Assembly (NCBI RefSeq): GCF_000002995.4
Contig: NW_025062477.1
Location: 1,134,001 to 1,198,000 of the forward strand
DNA from: Brugia malayi
Taxonomy: Eukaryota; Nematoda; Chromadorea; Rhabditida; Onchocercidae
Length of the DNA stretch: 64,000 nt
Direction of reading: 5' to 3'
Notes under the pieces: generated by a model
Database searches by the model: none
What the model saw: only the letters and a program-made list of their open reading frames with translations
Told to the model about the DNA's origin: nothing
Position numbers and translations under genes: made by a program
In this document: positions 1 through 10,928 of the stretch, one piece after another
How positions within the stretch are numbered: the stretch's first letter is position 1
Layout: each line of letters begins with the position of its first letter

Positions 1-64
1 AATTCATTAGTTTTCATCATTTTTCAATAGTTTTATTTGTTTTGTTTAACAATTTCAATTTTAG

Positions 65-2314
65 ATGTCAAATGAATCGTCCAATTTATTGATAACTGTA
101 AGTAATGAAAGCACTAATACACCTTCACCTCCATCTATTTCTTCCAATCAATTATCTTTGACAAATGACAATGCTTTGACATTAGACGATCAACAAGCAG
201 CAAAATGTCGTGGACTATCATTAGCTGGCACAAGTAGTACTTTACATGAAAATGAGAAAGAAAAATTAGCTGAAAAGAAAAAGAAAACATCGTTACAAAA
301 TTTGCGACTTTGTAATATACAGGTATTATTAATTTATTATTGTTTATGCTAATTTATTATTTCTACATTTTAGTTTTAAATATTTTAAAAAAAAAAAAAA
401 AAAATGTCTTTAAAGAATGTGTCAATTCCAATGATCTATTTGATAATTTTGAAAAGTGTAAAATTTGATTACTTTTTAATTTTTTTACATATCAAAAAAT
501 TGATGTTTTAATTTAATTAATATTTGCTATAAAATGTTTTTTCTTTTGCAACTTTTTATTACAAAATGAATGTATTTTGTGATAAAGTAAAAGAAATAAA
601 TGAAGAAAAGTATGAAAAAAAAATTGAATATAATAAATGAAAAAAAAAAAAAGAGGAAAAAAGTAAAACTAAACTTTTAGGTAGAACATTCATTAAGTAG
701 ACATCGTTCTACCGAAACATTGCCTTCTCTTACATCGGCACAAATTCACTTAATACGAAATATTTGGCGACAAGTTTATATCACAAAAGGTCCAACTGTA
801 ATTGGTTCAACACTACTGCATGGAATATATTTTAAATCAAAGAAAATAAAGGATCAATTCTTTAGATGTCCTTTTCCTCATCGATTTCCCAATCGTGATA
901 GTTTTAATAAAGCACATGCAAAAGCTGTTGGTGAAATGTTGGATAAAGTAAGTCTTCTGATATGCTTATCATATGATAAGAAATGCTAACAGCTACGAAG
1001 ACTAAAAGCAATTAAGCAGATTTAATTAGAATGATAAAAGAAATGCTTGTGATAAGATAAGAAATGTTAATAGCTGTTAGTAGAGTAAGAAATAAAATTA
1101 AAAATAATTAAACAAATTTTCAAAATAATTAAGCAGATTTAATTAGAATGATAAAAGAAATGCTTGTGATAAAATAAAAAATATTAACAGTTACAAAAAC
1201 TAAAAATAATTAAGCAGATTTAATTGGAAGAAAAAAAAAATGTATCTTTTATATTAATTTAGTATTATTGTTGATCAATTTTTCTGCTTAAAAATAACTT
1301 TAACTTATTGTATCTTCAGATTAGATTTCTTCTAATTAAATTTGTTTAATTATTTTGAAATCATTTCTGTCTGCCATATTTTTTTTTTATTGTTTTCCAT
1401 TTAATGATAGCTCATAATAAATTATTGATAAGAAAAATGTTGAAAATTGTCGTTGCTTAATGTTAATTTTTTTTTTTTTAATAGAATATTTGATTCAATT
1501 ATAATTTCATTCCTTTGTTACTTGCAGATTGTTGACAATTTAGAAAATTTAGAATCAATGTCTGGATATTTATTTTCTATTGGTGTCACGCATGCAAATG
1601 TTAGTTAAATTTTGCAAATTTTATACACAAACATTTTGTAAATGCAATTAATTTTAAGTAAGAATTTATTATCAAAATATTGTTGAATTTTTTACAAATT
1701 ATAATAATAGTTTGATATTAAATTAGTCTGTAAAAATTGTATTTGAAATATTATTATCATTAACACAGGTGATGGTACTTTTCAGTTAGCTCGGCGACAA
1801 ATATCGAAGGAAATTTGGAATTTAATGGCAGAAGCATTTATCGATTGTACCTTGGATTGGGGTGACAAGAAAGGTCGTACGGAAGCTTCAAGAAAAGCAT
1901 GGGCTTTTATAATTTCATTTGCTATAGAGAAAATTAAACGAGGACATTTACATGAAGTAAGCATTTTTAAATTTTATTAAAATTTCTTTTTTTTTTTTTT
2001 TTAAATAGAATGTTTCGAGTTAATTTCATTGTAAAATTATGCTAAAACACTGCAAAAAAAAGAAAATTTTTTTTTCAATCTTTTGCAAATATGTAAAATT
2101 TTTGTTGAAATTTTGTTGGATATTAATAGATTACAGTAGTTTTCAAGAAATTTGAATTAAAGAATTAATTTTTTAGAGGCGGCAATTAGCCTATCATAGA
2201 CGATCATCAACGGTTGTACCATTTCAAACCATTGCGCCAGTTCCTTCGTTACCATCTTCCGCTCCAACTATTCCATTTTGGAAAACCACCGAAGAATCTG
2301 ACTCACATATTTAA
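65..2314 (+). CDS. Globin-family protein with long N- and C-terminal extensions (5 exons)
   Basis: Exons 65-322, 681-947, 1528-1599, 1786-1956 and 2177-2314 all join in phase 0 and give 301 residues. Residues 1-100 are a Ser/Thr/Asn-rich then Lys-rich extension. The globin fold follows: helix-A Trp at 115 (RNIWRQVY), CD-region DQFF at 144-147, distal-type His at 165 (NKAHAKAV) and proximal-type His at 197 (SIGVTHAN). The last 45 residues are a polar, Pro-rich tail. C. elegans has many such divergent globins, usually neuronal and suited to redox or gas sensing rather than oxygen transport; that role is inference here. The ATG directly follows a TTTTAG acceptor, so either a spliced leader joins at the start codon or this is an internal exon and the real N-terminus lies before the window. 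Family assignment is firm; the orthologue is not recognised. Confidence 0.85.
976..1230 (+). repeat. Tandem duplication in globin intron 2
   Basis: A 45-base segment at 1011-1055 recurs almost unchanged at 1128-1172, and its first part again at about 1209-1230, so the period is roughly 100-117 bases. The block lies wholly inside the intron 948-1527 and does not touch the splice sites. Confidence 0.75.
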
Positions 2315-2384
2315 ATGTTTTAAACTGTATTTAAAGAAAATAATAATAATAATAATAATGAATACTTTTCTTTTTTTGCTATGC

Positions 2385-2390
2385 AATAAA
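2385..2390 (+). terminator. Probable polyadenylation signal of the globin gene
   Basis: A canonical AATAAA lies 71 bases after the TAA stop at 2312-2314, following a short TAA repeat. Position and sequence suit 3'-end formation, though AATAAA is common by chance in DNA this AT-rich. Confidence 0.5.
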
Positions 2391-4220
2391 ACACGCAATC
2401 AATTTCTGGTTGATTTCATTAAAAGTAATTAAGATATAATTTAATTAAATAAATTATTTCCATTCTACATATTCTTGTTTGGAATTTAATTTCAAATTTA
2501 ATATAAATTAAGTGAATGCAAATGACAATTTGCTCTCTTATTAAAAAGGATGAAAAGAACTTCTGCACAATGTTTCTTTTTTTTTTTTCTGAAAGCTGAG
2601 TGCTCAATTAATTCAATTTTAATTCTATTTAAGTATTTATTTTATGAAGCAAAAAAAAAAATGGGAAACTATGGGAAAATTTAAATATGACAAGAAAAAA
2701 AGAAATTCATTTGCCTCCAGGAAATTTAGTTAAAACCTTTTGTTATAGAAATAAATATTTAAACAATATCAATACAAAACAATTTTTATAATCACACCTA
2801 AAATGCTCGACCATCATTTAATTTATTTTAAAATATTAAATTTTTAATTTATTGCTTACAAATTTTTGAAAATTGTCAGATGCGCGCATTTTACCTTGTG
2901 TCGTTAAAAATTTTCAAAACTTTTCTTCTAAAAGAGATGAAAGATTGCTATTTGAATAAATTGGAATTAAGAAATATTGCAAACATTTTGAGGATATTTA
3001 ATGATTTCTGCTTCAATCAAAAATAATAACCAACAATGTATTTGAATAAATTGAAAAGAAACTATTTATAATTTATGATTTCAATTAATGAAATTAAAAA
3101 AAAAAAAAATCGTTTTGCTAAATTTAATGAATAAAATAGAAAAGAAAAAACACAAATGATTGCTTTCTGGAAATTTCATTCAATTTTATGCAGAGAAAAA
3201 TCTAAAAAATAACAAAAAAATTGGTGTGATTGCAATTTATTAATTTATAATTTTTTTTCCAACTAAGAACTTTTTAATTCTTTCTTTTTTTTTTTTTTGA
3301 ATAATTTCTATTATTTAAATTTTAGCTTCTTCTCAATTCTCGACTTTCATTTCATTTGTACCTTTTGTACCATATTTTTATGTAAGTATATAAGTTTTAT
3401 CCTCAAAAATTCCGCTGAACAAAAAATTGTAAAAAAAAAATAACTAATTGTAATTGTATGTAAGTTAGGAAAAAAAAACTAAATATATCTATTAAATCTA
3501 CTATAATATAATACATTTGAAAGATTTCTTTCAAAATTAACAACATAATTATTTTCTATTATATATTACTAACTATTAATTAAATAAATATTGTATAGCA
3601 AATTACTAAATTAAATTTAACAAATGCAAATTTGTTTTTTTTTTTTATCACTTTTATACATTCCTATAAATACTTTTTCATTGTCCTAAAAATTTGTTTA
3701 AATTTCAGTATCAATTAATGATATATATATTCGTATGTATGTGTCATTTTAATTCACAGAAATTCCGCTGGACAATATTTATGAAAAAAAAAAAAAAAAA
3801 AACAAACAAATGACCAATTGTAATTGTATGTAAGTAAATTAAGAAAAAAAAAAAAAAAAAAAAATGATTGAAATGGCTGTAATTGGTGTGAAAAAAAGAA
3901 CATTCCAATGTTATTTTCTTAACTTATCGATATAATAATTTCAATGATTTATGTGAATTCCCATTAACCTGGTTAAGCTTTTTTTTCTTCTCATTTCATT
4001 TACTGAATATTTTTCCTCTATCTTTCTTTCTCTCTCCCTCTCTCTCCTTCTCTCTCTCTCTCTCTCTCTCTCTCTTCTGGTCTCAATTTAACTCATTTCA
4101 ATAAAATCATCATTGTGTTATAATATAATTTACAAATTATTAGTTGACATGATTTCATGTCAGTTTATTCAAATTTTTCATTCGTTTCACAAATAACTCT
4201 GAACTGACTACAATATACTG
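2391..4220. other. Intergenic region, globin to ZP gene
   Basis: No coding exon is supported. It consists of A/T homopolymers and a CT tract at about 4029-4076. A segment of about 80 bases at 3402-3480 recurs imperfectly at 3758-3845; both copies carry TTCCGCTG, then a poly-A run, then a matching AATTGTAATTGTATGTAAGT. The two copies lie about 356 bases apart in direct orientation and look like a small dispersed repeat. Confidence 0.6.
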
Positions 4221-4231
4221 TTTACTTTAGA
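4221..4231 (+). promoter_or_regulatory. Candidate spliced-leader acceptor of the ZP gene
   Basis: TTTACTTTAG ends at 4230, 23 bases before the ATG at 4254. An acceptor so close to the first signal-peptide codon, with no identifiable upstream exon, is typical of nematode trans-splicing. A cis-spliced 5' UTR exon is the alternative. Confidence 0.5.
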
Positions 4232-4253
4232 TTATTATCACAACAAATTGGAT

Positions 4254-7221
4254 ATGATGGTGGCATTTGCTATCATTTCTTGCTTACTACTTATTAATAT
4301 TGTTAGTTTTTTTGCATAATTGATCTAATCATTTTGAATTAAATTTAAATTATTAAAATTTCCATACAAGTCATCTGGTGCAGGTGGTCTAGTGGTTAGG
4401 GCATTCAGCTTTCACTTGCGGTTGCTGGGTTCAATTCCCGCCAATGACGAGGCGCAGTTTTCTGCTCTGGACTATCTATCTTGTTGAATTAGGTCTTGGT
4501 TTAATTCAAATCGTTTGAAAAAGGAGAAAAAACCTTCGGGAGAATTTTTCAATCGCTGATTTCATTGAATCATAGTTGTCTTTGCATAAATGAACTTCTG
4601 GGTAAAATTTACTTAATTTAATTCGAAATTTAAATTTTTAATTACAAATTACAGCAAATTAATTAATTTTCAAGTATTACAAAATTAATATTATGCTGAA
4701 GTACAAATGAAATACAAAAATAAAAGCTAATACAATGATAATTCTTAAGAAATTATTGAATTAATATTTAAAGATTTTTGACCATTTCATGTTTTTGCAA
4801 TGAGAGCCATAAAATCTAATTACTAAGTCATATTAGCATCATTTAGACGTGTCAAGATTCAATATCAGATGTTAGCCTGATCGAGAATAGTGTTGCTGGT
4901 GAACCGGAAGTGGAATGCGGTTTAGATGGTATTGAAATTGATGTGATTACCACATATGCATTTTTTGGCAGATTGTATGTTCAGGTATCAAAAAGTATAA
5001 CTTTATTAGCATTCAATTTTGTCAGATATTCGGTGATAATTTAGTTTTTGATAGAATGTTCCAGTTAGCACTTAGAATCACTGATAGTGATTGATCTGTT
5101 CGATCATAAAAATTGATCACTGTGTATGAATATTACCTTGATAACACTTATCGAGATAGTCTGACATAAGATAAAACTGAAAAAAACATTTTAATCATTC
5201 CACATCGATATTTTTGAATAATTAATAAACAGAAAGAAATTATTCATTATTATTATTATTATATCTTCTTGAATTGTACTCTTAATTAAGTAAGTAATTT
5301 TGAAAGTTTCAAGGGTGAAAGTGATAATCCTAATTGTGTAACATCATATTTTGGAGAAGATCAGCAGTTAAATAACGATCAACAGCTAAAATTTTCATTG
5401 AAATTTGGTGAATGCAACATGCGACGTCAGCGCACGGTACTTTTTAGCCGATTTCTTTTTTTTTTTTTTTTTTTTTTTTTTTGAAAATCTATTTCATAGA
5501 TTTGGTTTATTTTTCATAAAAAGTAATCCATAATGGGATGAAAGAATCTAAATTCATTATTCCTTTATCAGTTACACATTTTTTTTTTTTTGTAAAATAA
5601 TTCGATAACAGTAAACAAAAGTATTTTATTGTTAATTCGCTTGAAAATTTCATTTCTTTTTTTTCTCGGTAAAATTTAATTTTAATTATTTAATTCCATG
5701 GCAGTTTATTGCAATACATTTCAAATTTAACTTTAAGTCAAAGCTTTTTTTTTTTTAAAGTTATTTAAGTTCCTTCTGAAGTGTTATCTTTTCATTATCA
5801 AAATTATTTTCCTCTTTTTCTTTTTTTAATCTTCGATCAGCTTTTTAAACATTTTATGAATTGCAAATTGTAATTAATAATATTTTTTTTTTGTTCCAAA
5901 TTTTCGTATATTTTCAAATTTTAGTTGAATCCACGTGGTGTTGTTTATACGTTTACACTCATCGTATCATTCCATCCGGTATGATATTATCCCAATTTTG
6001 TTTTCAATAATATTTTTAAAATTTTAAAAAATTTTAAGTATTTCTCTAAGTTAAGCTAAATAACGAGAATTCAATCGAAATTAACATCTTCTTCTTAACT
6101 TAAATTTTTGATTGCTATAAAATAATATCAGAGTTGAATTTAAGATCTTCGAGACAGAAATTGATCGAGCATATCAAGTACGATGTTTTTTCTCTGAGTC
6201 AGTTAAAGCATTAGAAGTTACATTAGGTGTTAGGTAAGTCATTTATGTTTAACTAAAAAAAAAAACTTTTTTAAATAAAATTTATAAGATTTTTAAAAAA
6301 AAATTTTTTTCTTTTTTGCCAGTTAAAAATCTGCTAAAAAAAAATTTGTTGTTTAAAATTTATAATTAAATGTTTGTTTGTTTGTTATTGCTTCTTTTTT
6401 TTTTTTATAATTCAATGTTTTATTCTAATATCTGAATCATAGCTAATTCTGAAAAGAAAAAAAAACATTTAAATCAGTAAATTTTTTTTTAAAAAATTGA
6501 ATTGAATGAAATGTTTAATCTTTTCTCTTCCATTAAATTATAATTTATTAAATTTTTTTCTCTATGAAAGTTAAATAAATTAGTGATATCACATATTCAT
6601 AAGTATTTAGTCAATTAACAACGCAAATTATTGCAAGAGAATTTACTCTTCCGACGTGTATGTACGAGATACGTGAAAGCCGTAACGGTCCATTGATCAA
6701 ATTTGCGCATATCGGTGATCACGTATGGCACGTATGGCATTGTGATTTAGGTTAGTTGTAAAAATGATTATCTTTCGAAATTAATTCACTTTTTTTCATT
6801 ACAAAAAATATTATCTAATCTGAAAATTTAATGAGATTAATTAATTTGTTGCTAAAAAAAATTAATGGAAAGTTCAAATTAATTAATTAATTTCATCAAT
6901 TTATCCTAAAAAAAAAAAAAAAAAAACCTTAAAACTTAAAAAATTTTTATACCAAATTTACTGCAATAATACTAAAATTAAGAATCTGGTGCAATATATG
7001 GTATGCTAATTCATTCATGTTATGTTGATGATGGCCAAGGCAAACATGTCCCAATTGTTGACAATAAAGGGTCATTTTCAAAAATTTATTTTTCTAAAAT
7101 TTAAAAGTTTTTTTTTTTTTTTTTTTCAATCATTTCCATTTTTCTTTATGTTTCAATTTTACATACATCTAACAACGTTTTTTCATTGCAAAATTTTAAC
7201 ATTCTTTGCAATTTCATACAT

Positions 7222-7254
<33 letters not shown>

Positions 7255-8078
7255 GCATTAAAAAATGGAAAAAAGTATTTTAAATGTTTTTTTTTTTTAA
7301 TGTAATGAAATTAATTTAGATGTGTTTTGGATTCTTTATTATTATCTGATATTCAATATGATGATCAAGCTATAACAGCATATGCAAAAACACGAGTTTT
7401 TAAATATTCTGATAAAATTCAATTGTATTTTACGTGTACCGTGCAACTTTGTGTGAAGAATGATGGTGGCTGTGATGATGTGACAGTAAGTTGACAATTT
7501 TATAATAGAATGAAATCTTATGAGAATTTTTTGATCCGAATGCAAGATTATTAATGCAAAAATGATGTAAAAATTTAAGCCTAAAAATGTAAGAGTAAAA
7601 TGAAATAAAAAAAATAAAATTAAAATTTATTAAATAAACAGTGATAATAGTATTGTGGATAATTATTTGATAAGATTCAACTATATTATCAAAATAATTC
7701 TAATTTTGTTATAAATGAACAAATCCGCTCTTACTTTATCTTTCTTTTTTTTTTGCACCAAACTTTGAAAAGTAGCAGAATTTTTTTTTTTTTTTTTTTG
7801 TTTACTTTTACTTTCAGCCACCAGTTTGTGAAGATGAACTTTTGACACAACTACCAATCGAATATTCTTCGCCAGAGCGTAGTTATTATGATGATCCATC
7901 ACATTTTCAACATCATAGTATTTTTTAAGATTCTCAGAAATTTTGCCAGTACTTTTAGTATGATGGATATGATATGAGAATATGATGAATAATAATAGTA
8001 ATTAATAATAATAATAGTAATAACAATAATAAATAACAGTAATAAATAATAATAGTATTTCTCTTATCAATAATTACA

Positions 8079-8117
<39 letters not shown>

Positions 8118-9518
8118 CAGTGATAAATAATAATAACATTTCTCTTATCAATATAAGTAATAAATAATAACAAGAATTAATAATAATAGCACTTCTCTTA
8201 TCAAAAATACTTAACTAATACTTACCTATGTCCTCAGTAATACTTACCTATATCCTCAGTAATACTTACCTATGTCCTCAGTAATATTTACCCATGTCCT
8301 CAGTAATACCTGTGTCCTCAGTAATACTTACCCATGACCTCAGTAATACTTACCTATGTCCCAAATACCTAAGTAATCATTATCACTTACATCATAGCAA
8401 CAAACATCATTTTGATATAATTTGACAGTTATCATGATAATTGGTACCTTATCATGATAACAGCAATTGACTGATTTTAGAGATCGAAAAAGAATTCTTT
8501 GGACCCATAGATGGGGAGCGTAAAAAAAACACAAGAAATTTGCATGTGACACCACCGTCACCATTGCAATCACCACTGGAATTTGGGTGAGTTTTTTCAG
8601 ACAATCAAAAATTGTCTTTCATAATTCTTTTTTTTTTCTTCTTTTTTCTGCGAAATTTCATCAATTTCTAATTTTATAAAATTTTATGAAAATAAATTAT
8701 ATTAAAAATGTATATATCTCATTTAGTTTCCTAAAAACTAGCGCTGTACCACGTAAATTACGTGTTCAAAGAGAAATTCGTCGTGACAATAATTTGAAGA
8801 AGCAATCAAAATTGTCAAATACAAAAATGAAAATTGCTGAAACAGATCTTACGGCACATGTTATTGTCTTTCCAATGATTGAAATTTCACCTTCAAATAC
8901 ATCTTCAAATGTTAATAAAGGTAATTTAATTAACAAAACATTAACATTAAGCAAAATAAAAAAGTATGATGGACAAATAGTAAAGATGAAAATGACAGAA
9001 AAAAATGAAGAAAGAAAGAGAAAATTCGGTAAGAAAACCGGAAAAAAGAAAAGATCAAAGAAATGTTCGCTTTTGAAGGACGTTCCTTTTTTTTTTTTTT
9101 TTTTGTAAAGAAGACAAGTTTTTGAAAAGGTGAAATGATAATGAAATAAATTGATATGCCAATCATATCAATAAGTGATAAAATATTATCAAAATATATT
9201 TTGATAACATTTGATTAAGCTACGATCGATTTAATTTATTGTATGAATTAATTGTCTTTTGTCTTTCTTTTTTTTAAATTATAAAATTAATTTTTATTAA
9301 TTTTAGCAATAAGCGAGGAATCGCATATTATTTCAATTTGTCTTTCATCATTGGATATGCTTTTACTTCTTGGTACAATAATGTTTTTATTTGGTGCATC
9401 CTGTTTGATCACAATGTTATTTATTAGACATAAACAATTCTGTTGTATTACTTCAGTTATGGATGATGATGGAATATGCAAGAAAAGGCCTACTAATAAT
9501 AATAATAGTCTTTGGTGA
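4254..9518 (+). CDS. Cuticlin-like ZP-domain transmembrane protein (12 exons)
   Basis: Exons: 4254-4301, 4847-4984, 5314-5436, 5925-5978, 6145-6233, 6611-6750, 6983-7070, 7320-7485, 7818-7917, 8481-8586, 8727-8920, 9307-9518; every phase agrees, giving 485 residues. Residues 1-18 are a signal peptide. A ZP module spans about 28-292, with cuticlin hallmarks IENSVAGEPEVEC, MRRQRTLNPRG, VSFHP, EIDRAYQVRC and MLIHSCYVDDGQG. Dibasic clusters RKLR (360-363) and REIRR (366-370) are possible proprotein-convertase sites. A transmembrane helix lies at about 433-455, followed by a short cytosolic tail. ZP proteins of this kind are cleaved and polymerise in cuticle or apical extracellular matrix. Three acceptors end in AAG rather than YAG (before 5314, 6145, 6983); the second and third were chosen to satisfy phase and homology. 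A second donor at 9029 in the same phase would add 36 residues. The exact orthologue is not recognised. Confidence 0.9.
4372..4635 (+). mobile_element. tRNA-derived SINE-like element in ZP intron 1
   Basis: The 5' part carries a pol III A box (TGGTCTAGTGG, 4385-4395) and B box (GGTTCAATTCC, 4428-4438), 32 bases apart as in a tRNA, and the A-box region matches tRNA-Glu. The acceptor and anticodon stems do not pair, so it is not a working tRNA. An unrelated body of about 160 bases follows, richer in GC than its surroundings. An 11-base AAATTTAAATT occurs just before (4341) and after (4626), a possible target-site duplication, though it is low-complexity. No second copy was seen in the window. 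Confidence 0.6.
7981..8190. repeat. TAA-rich trinucleotide repeat in ZP intron 9
   Basis: Interrupted (TAA/AAT)n tract with two or three longer near-identical blocks, each ending in TTTCTCTTATCAAT. It lies inside the intron 7918-8480 and is non-coding. Confidence 0.7.
8216..8361. repeat. 22-bp minisatellite in ZP intron 9
   Basis: About six degenerate copies of a 22-base unit (core CTTACCTATGTCCTCAGTAA) stand head to tail. Read on the minus strand each intact unit contains AGGTAAGT, the consensus 5' splice site, so the array is a run of antisense donor-like sites. It lies between ZP exons 7818-7917 and 8481-8586. Confidence 0.8.
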
Positions 9519-9687
9519 AATAAAAAAATATTTTTAATAGTTGAAAAAAAATTTTGAAAAGTGTAAAAAAAAAAAAAAAAAAAACAAATCTTTACTCTTA
9601 TTTAATTTAATTTCAGAAATTTTTTGAATTGTAAACTAGATAATATTGTAAAATACGATGGGTTTTCTTTACAAATACTTTCAATGA

Positions 9688-9718
<31 letters not shown>

Positions 9719-10499
9719 GTTTTTTAATTTAATGCTAAAAATAGTGTGAAATAAAAGTTTTATTTGTGAACAAAAAATTTTTGAAAATTTAAAAATAATT
9801 TCGTAAATGAAAAAAAAAAAAATAGGAGCATTCTTATTTTTATTTCCAATAAATGAAGAAAAAAAAATAAACAAACAAACAAATGATAAAGTAGAGATAC
9901 CAATATCAAACATAAATATCCTGAGACATTTGAAATAATCAATTTACCTTAGAATGCTAATATAATATTTCTTATCAAAATTTCGCTTATAAAAAATTTC
10001 TTAGCAAAAAATAAAAAATAATAATATAAAATGAGCAGTTCAAAGAAAAAAAAAAAAATGCATAAAATAGTGAGAGGTAGATTAAAAAAAATGTAATAAA
10101 AAAAATATTGCATTAATTTTTACCTATCTATCATCTAATTAAGTATTTATCAAAATTTACTTTAATTAAATTATCATTTAATCATTTAATTAACTTAATT
10201 AAGTTATCATAAATTGAATCATTTAGGCAAATATGTTTAGAGAAAATGTGTCGCCGCATAATATAAAAATGAAATTTAAACTGAAAAAAAAATTTCTTTT
10301 TTTTTTTTTAAAAATTAAAATAAAAGAATTGCTAAGTTCTTTTTCATTTTTTTTTAACTTTACTTTGCATTTAAAGAGACAATTATCATTTAAAAAATTA
10401 TACATATTTCTTTCTTTCTTTTTCTTTTTTTTTTTTTTTTTTTTTACACAGAATTAAAATAAGCATAAAATGAGAAAAAAATAAATGATTTCACGAATT
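9519..10499. other. Convergent intergenic region, ZP gene to secreted-peptide gene
   Basis: 3' flanks of two convergent genes. AATAAA at 9749-9754 is a plausible ZP polyadenylation signal; the one at 9519 abuts the stop and is too close. The rest is poly-A/poly-T with no supported exon. Confidence 0.5.
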
Positions 10500-10908
10500 T
10501 CACTTCTTCCTACCAAGATTTGCAGCCAATGAACCAAGTGCAGCACCAATTTGTGCACCTTTATGTGCAGAATACCTGATAATGATAAATTATAATGATT
10601 AGCAATGATATCGTAACAATGAAAATAATTATAATAATTTTGTTTATGTGAATGAAATTAAAATTAATCGAAAAATTGTTATAAATAAATAAGCATAATA
10701 AATGGTCATACATGTGATGAATATCAGCATAGTGATAAGGATGATAAGGATGAGGCTGATAATATGGCATTGGACCAAAAGCAGGATAAGGATGATACCA
10801 AGAAGCATGATGATAACCAAAACCATAACCAACTGGTTGATACCACCATGCTTGAACTCCTTGTGCAATTAATATGATATATAAAGTAGTAAATATTGAT
10901 AATATCAT
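10500..10908 (-). CDS. Small secreted Tyr/His/Pro-rich peptide (2 exons)
   Basis: Minus-strand exons 10908-10712 and 10575-10500 join in phase 2 across a 136-base intron (GTATGA...TCAG) and encode 90 residues. Residues 1-20 are a clean signal peptide ending VQA, before WWYQP. The mature part is crowded with Tyr, His, Pro and Gly (short PY, HP and YH repeats, about 9 His and 11 Tyr). The last 24 residues change character to a small-residue, Lys/Arg-ended segment containing GAQIGAALGSLAANLGRKK, which could form an amphipathic helix. The family is not recognised. Metal binding by His, Tyr cross-linking in cuticle or eggshell, or a host-defence peptide are all possible; none is shown. An acceptor 9 bases before the ATG supports a real transcript start. 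Without the intron the frame runs on into an implausible hydrophobic tail. Confidence 0.75.
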
Positions 10909-10916
10909 AATTGAAA

Positions 10917-10928
10917 TCTAAAAAATAG
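10917..10928 (-). promoter_or_regulatory. Candidate spliced-leader acceptor of the secreted-peptide gene
   Basis: On the minus strand CTATTTTTTAG ends 9 bases before the ATG. Such a short leader after a strong acceptor fits trans-splicing. A donor-like CAGGTAAGAA on the minus strand at about 11935-11945 could instead end an upstream 5' UTR exon. Confidence 0.5.

Noticed and set aside
4372..4450. Functional tRNA gene
   Set aside because: A and B boxes are present, but the acceptor stem does not pair and the anticodon stem has mismatches; better read as the head of a SINE-like element.
8686..9108. Plus-strand ORF of 140 codons as a separate gene
   Set aside because: It is the ZP exon 8727-8920 with flanking intron read through; only the part to 8920, or possibly 9028, is supported.
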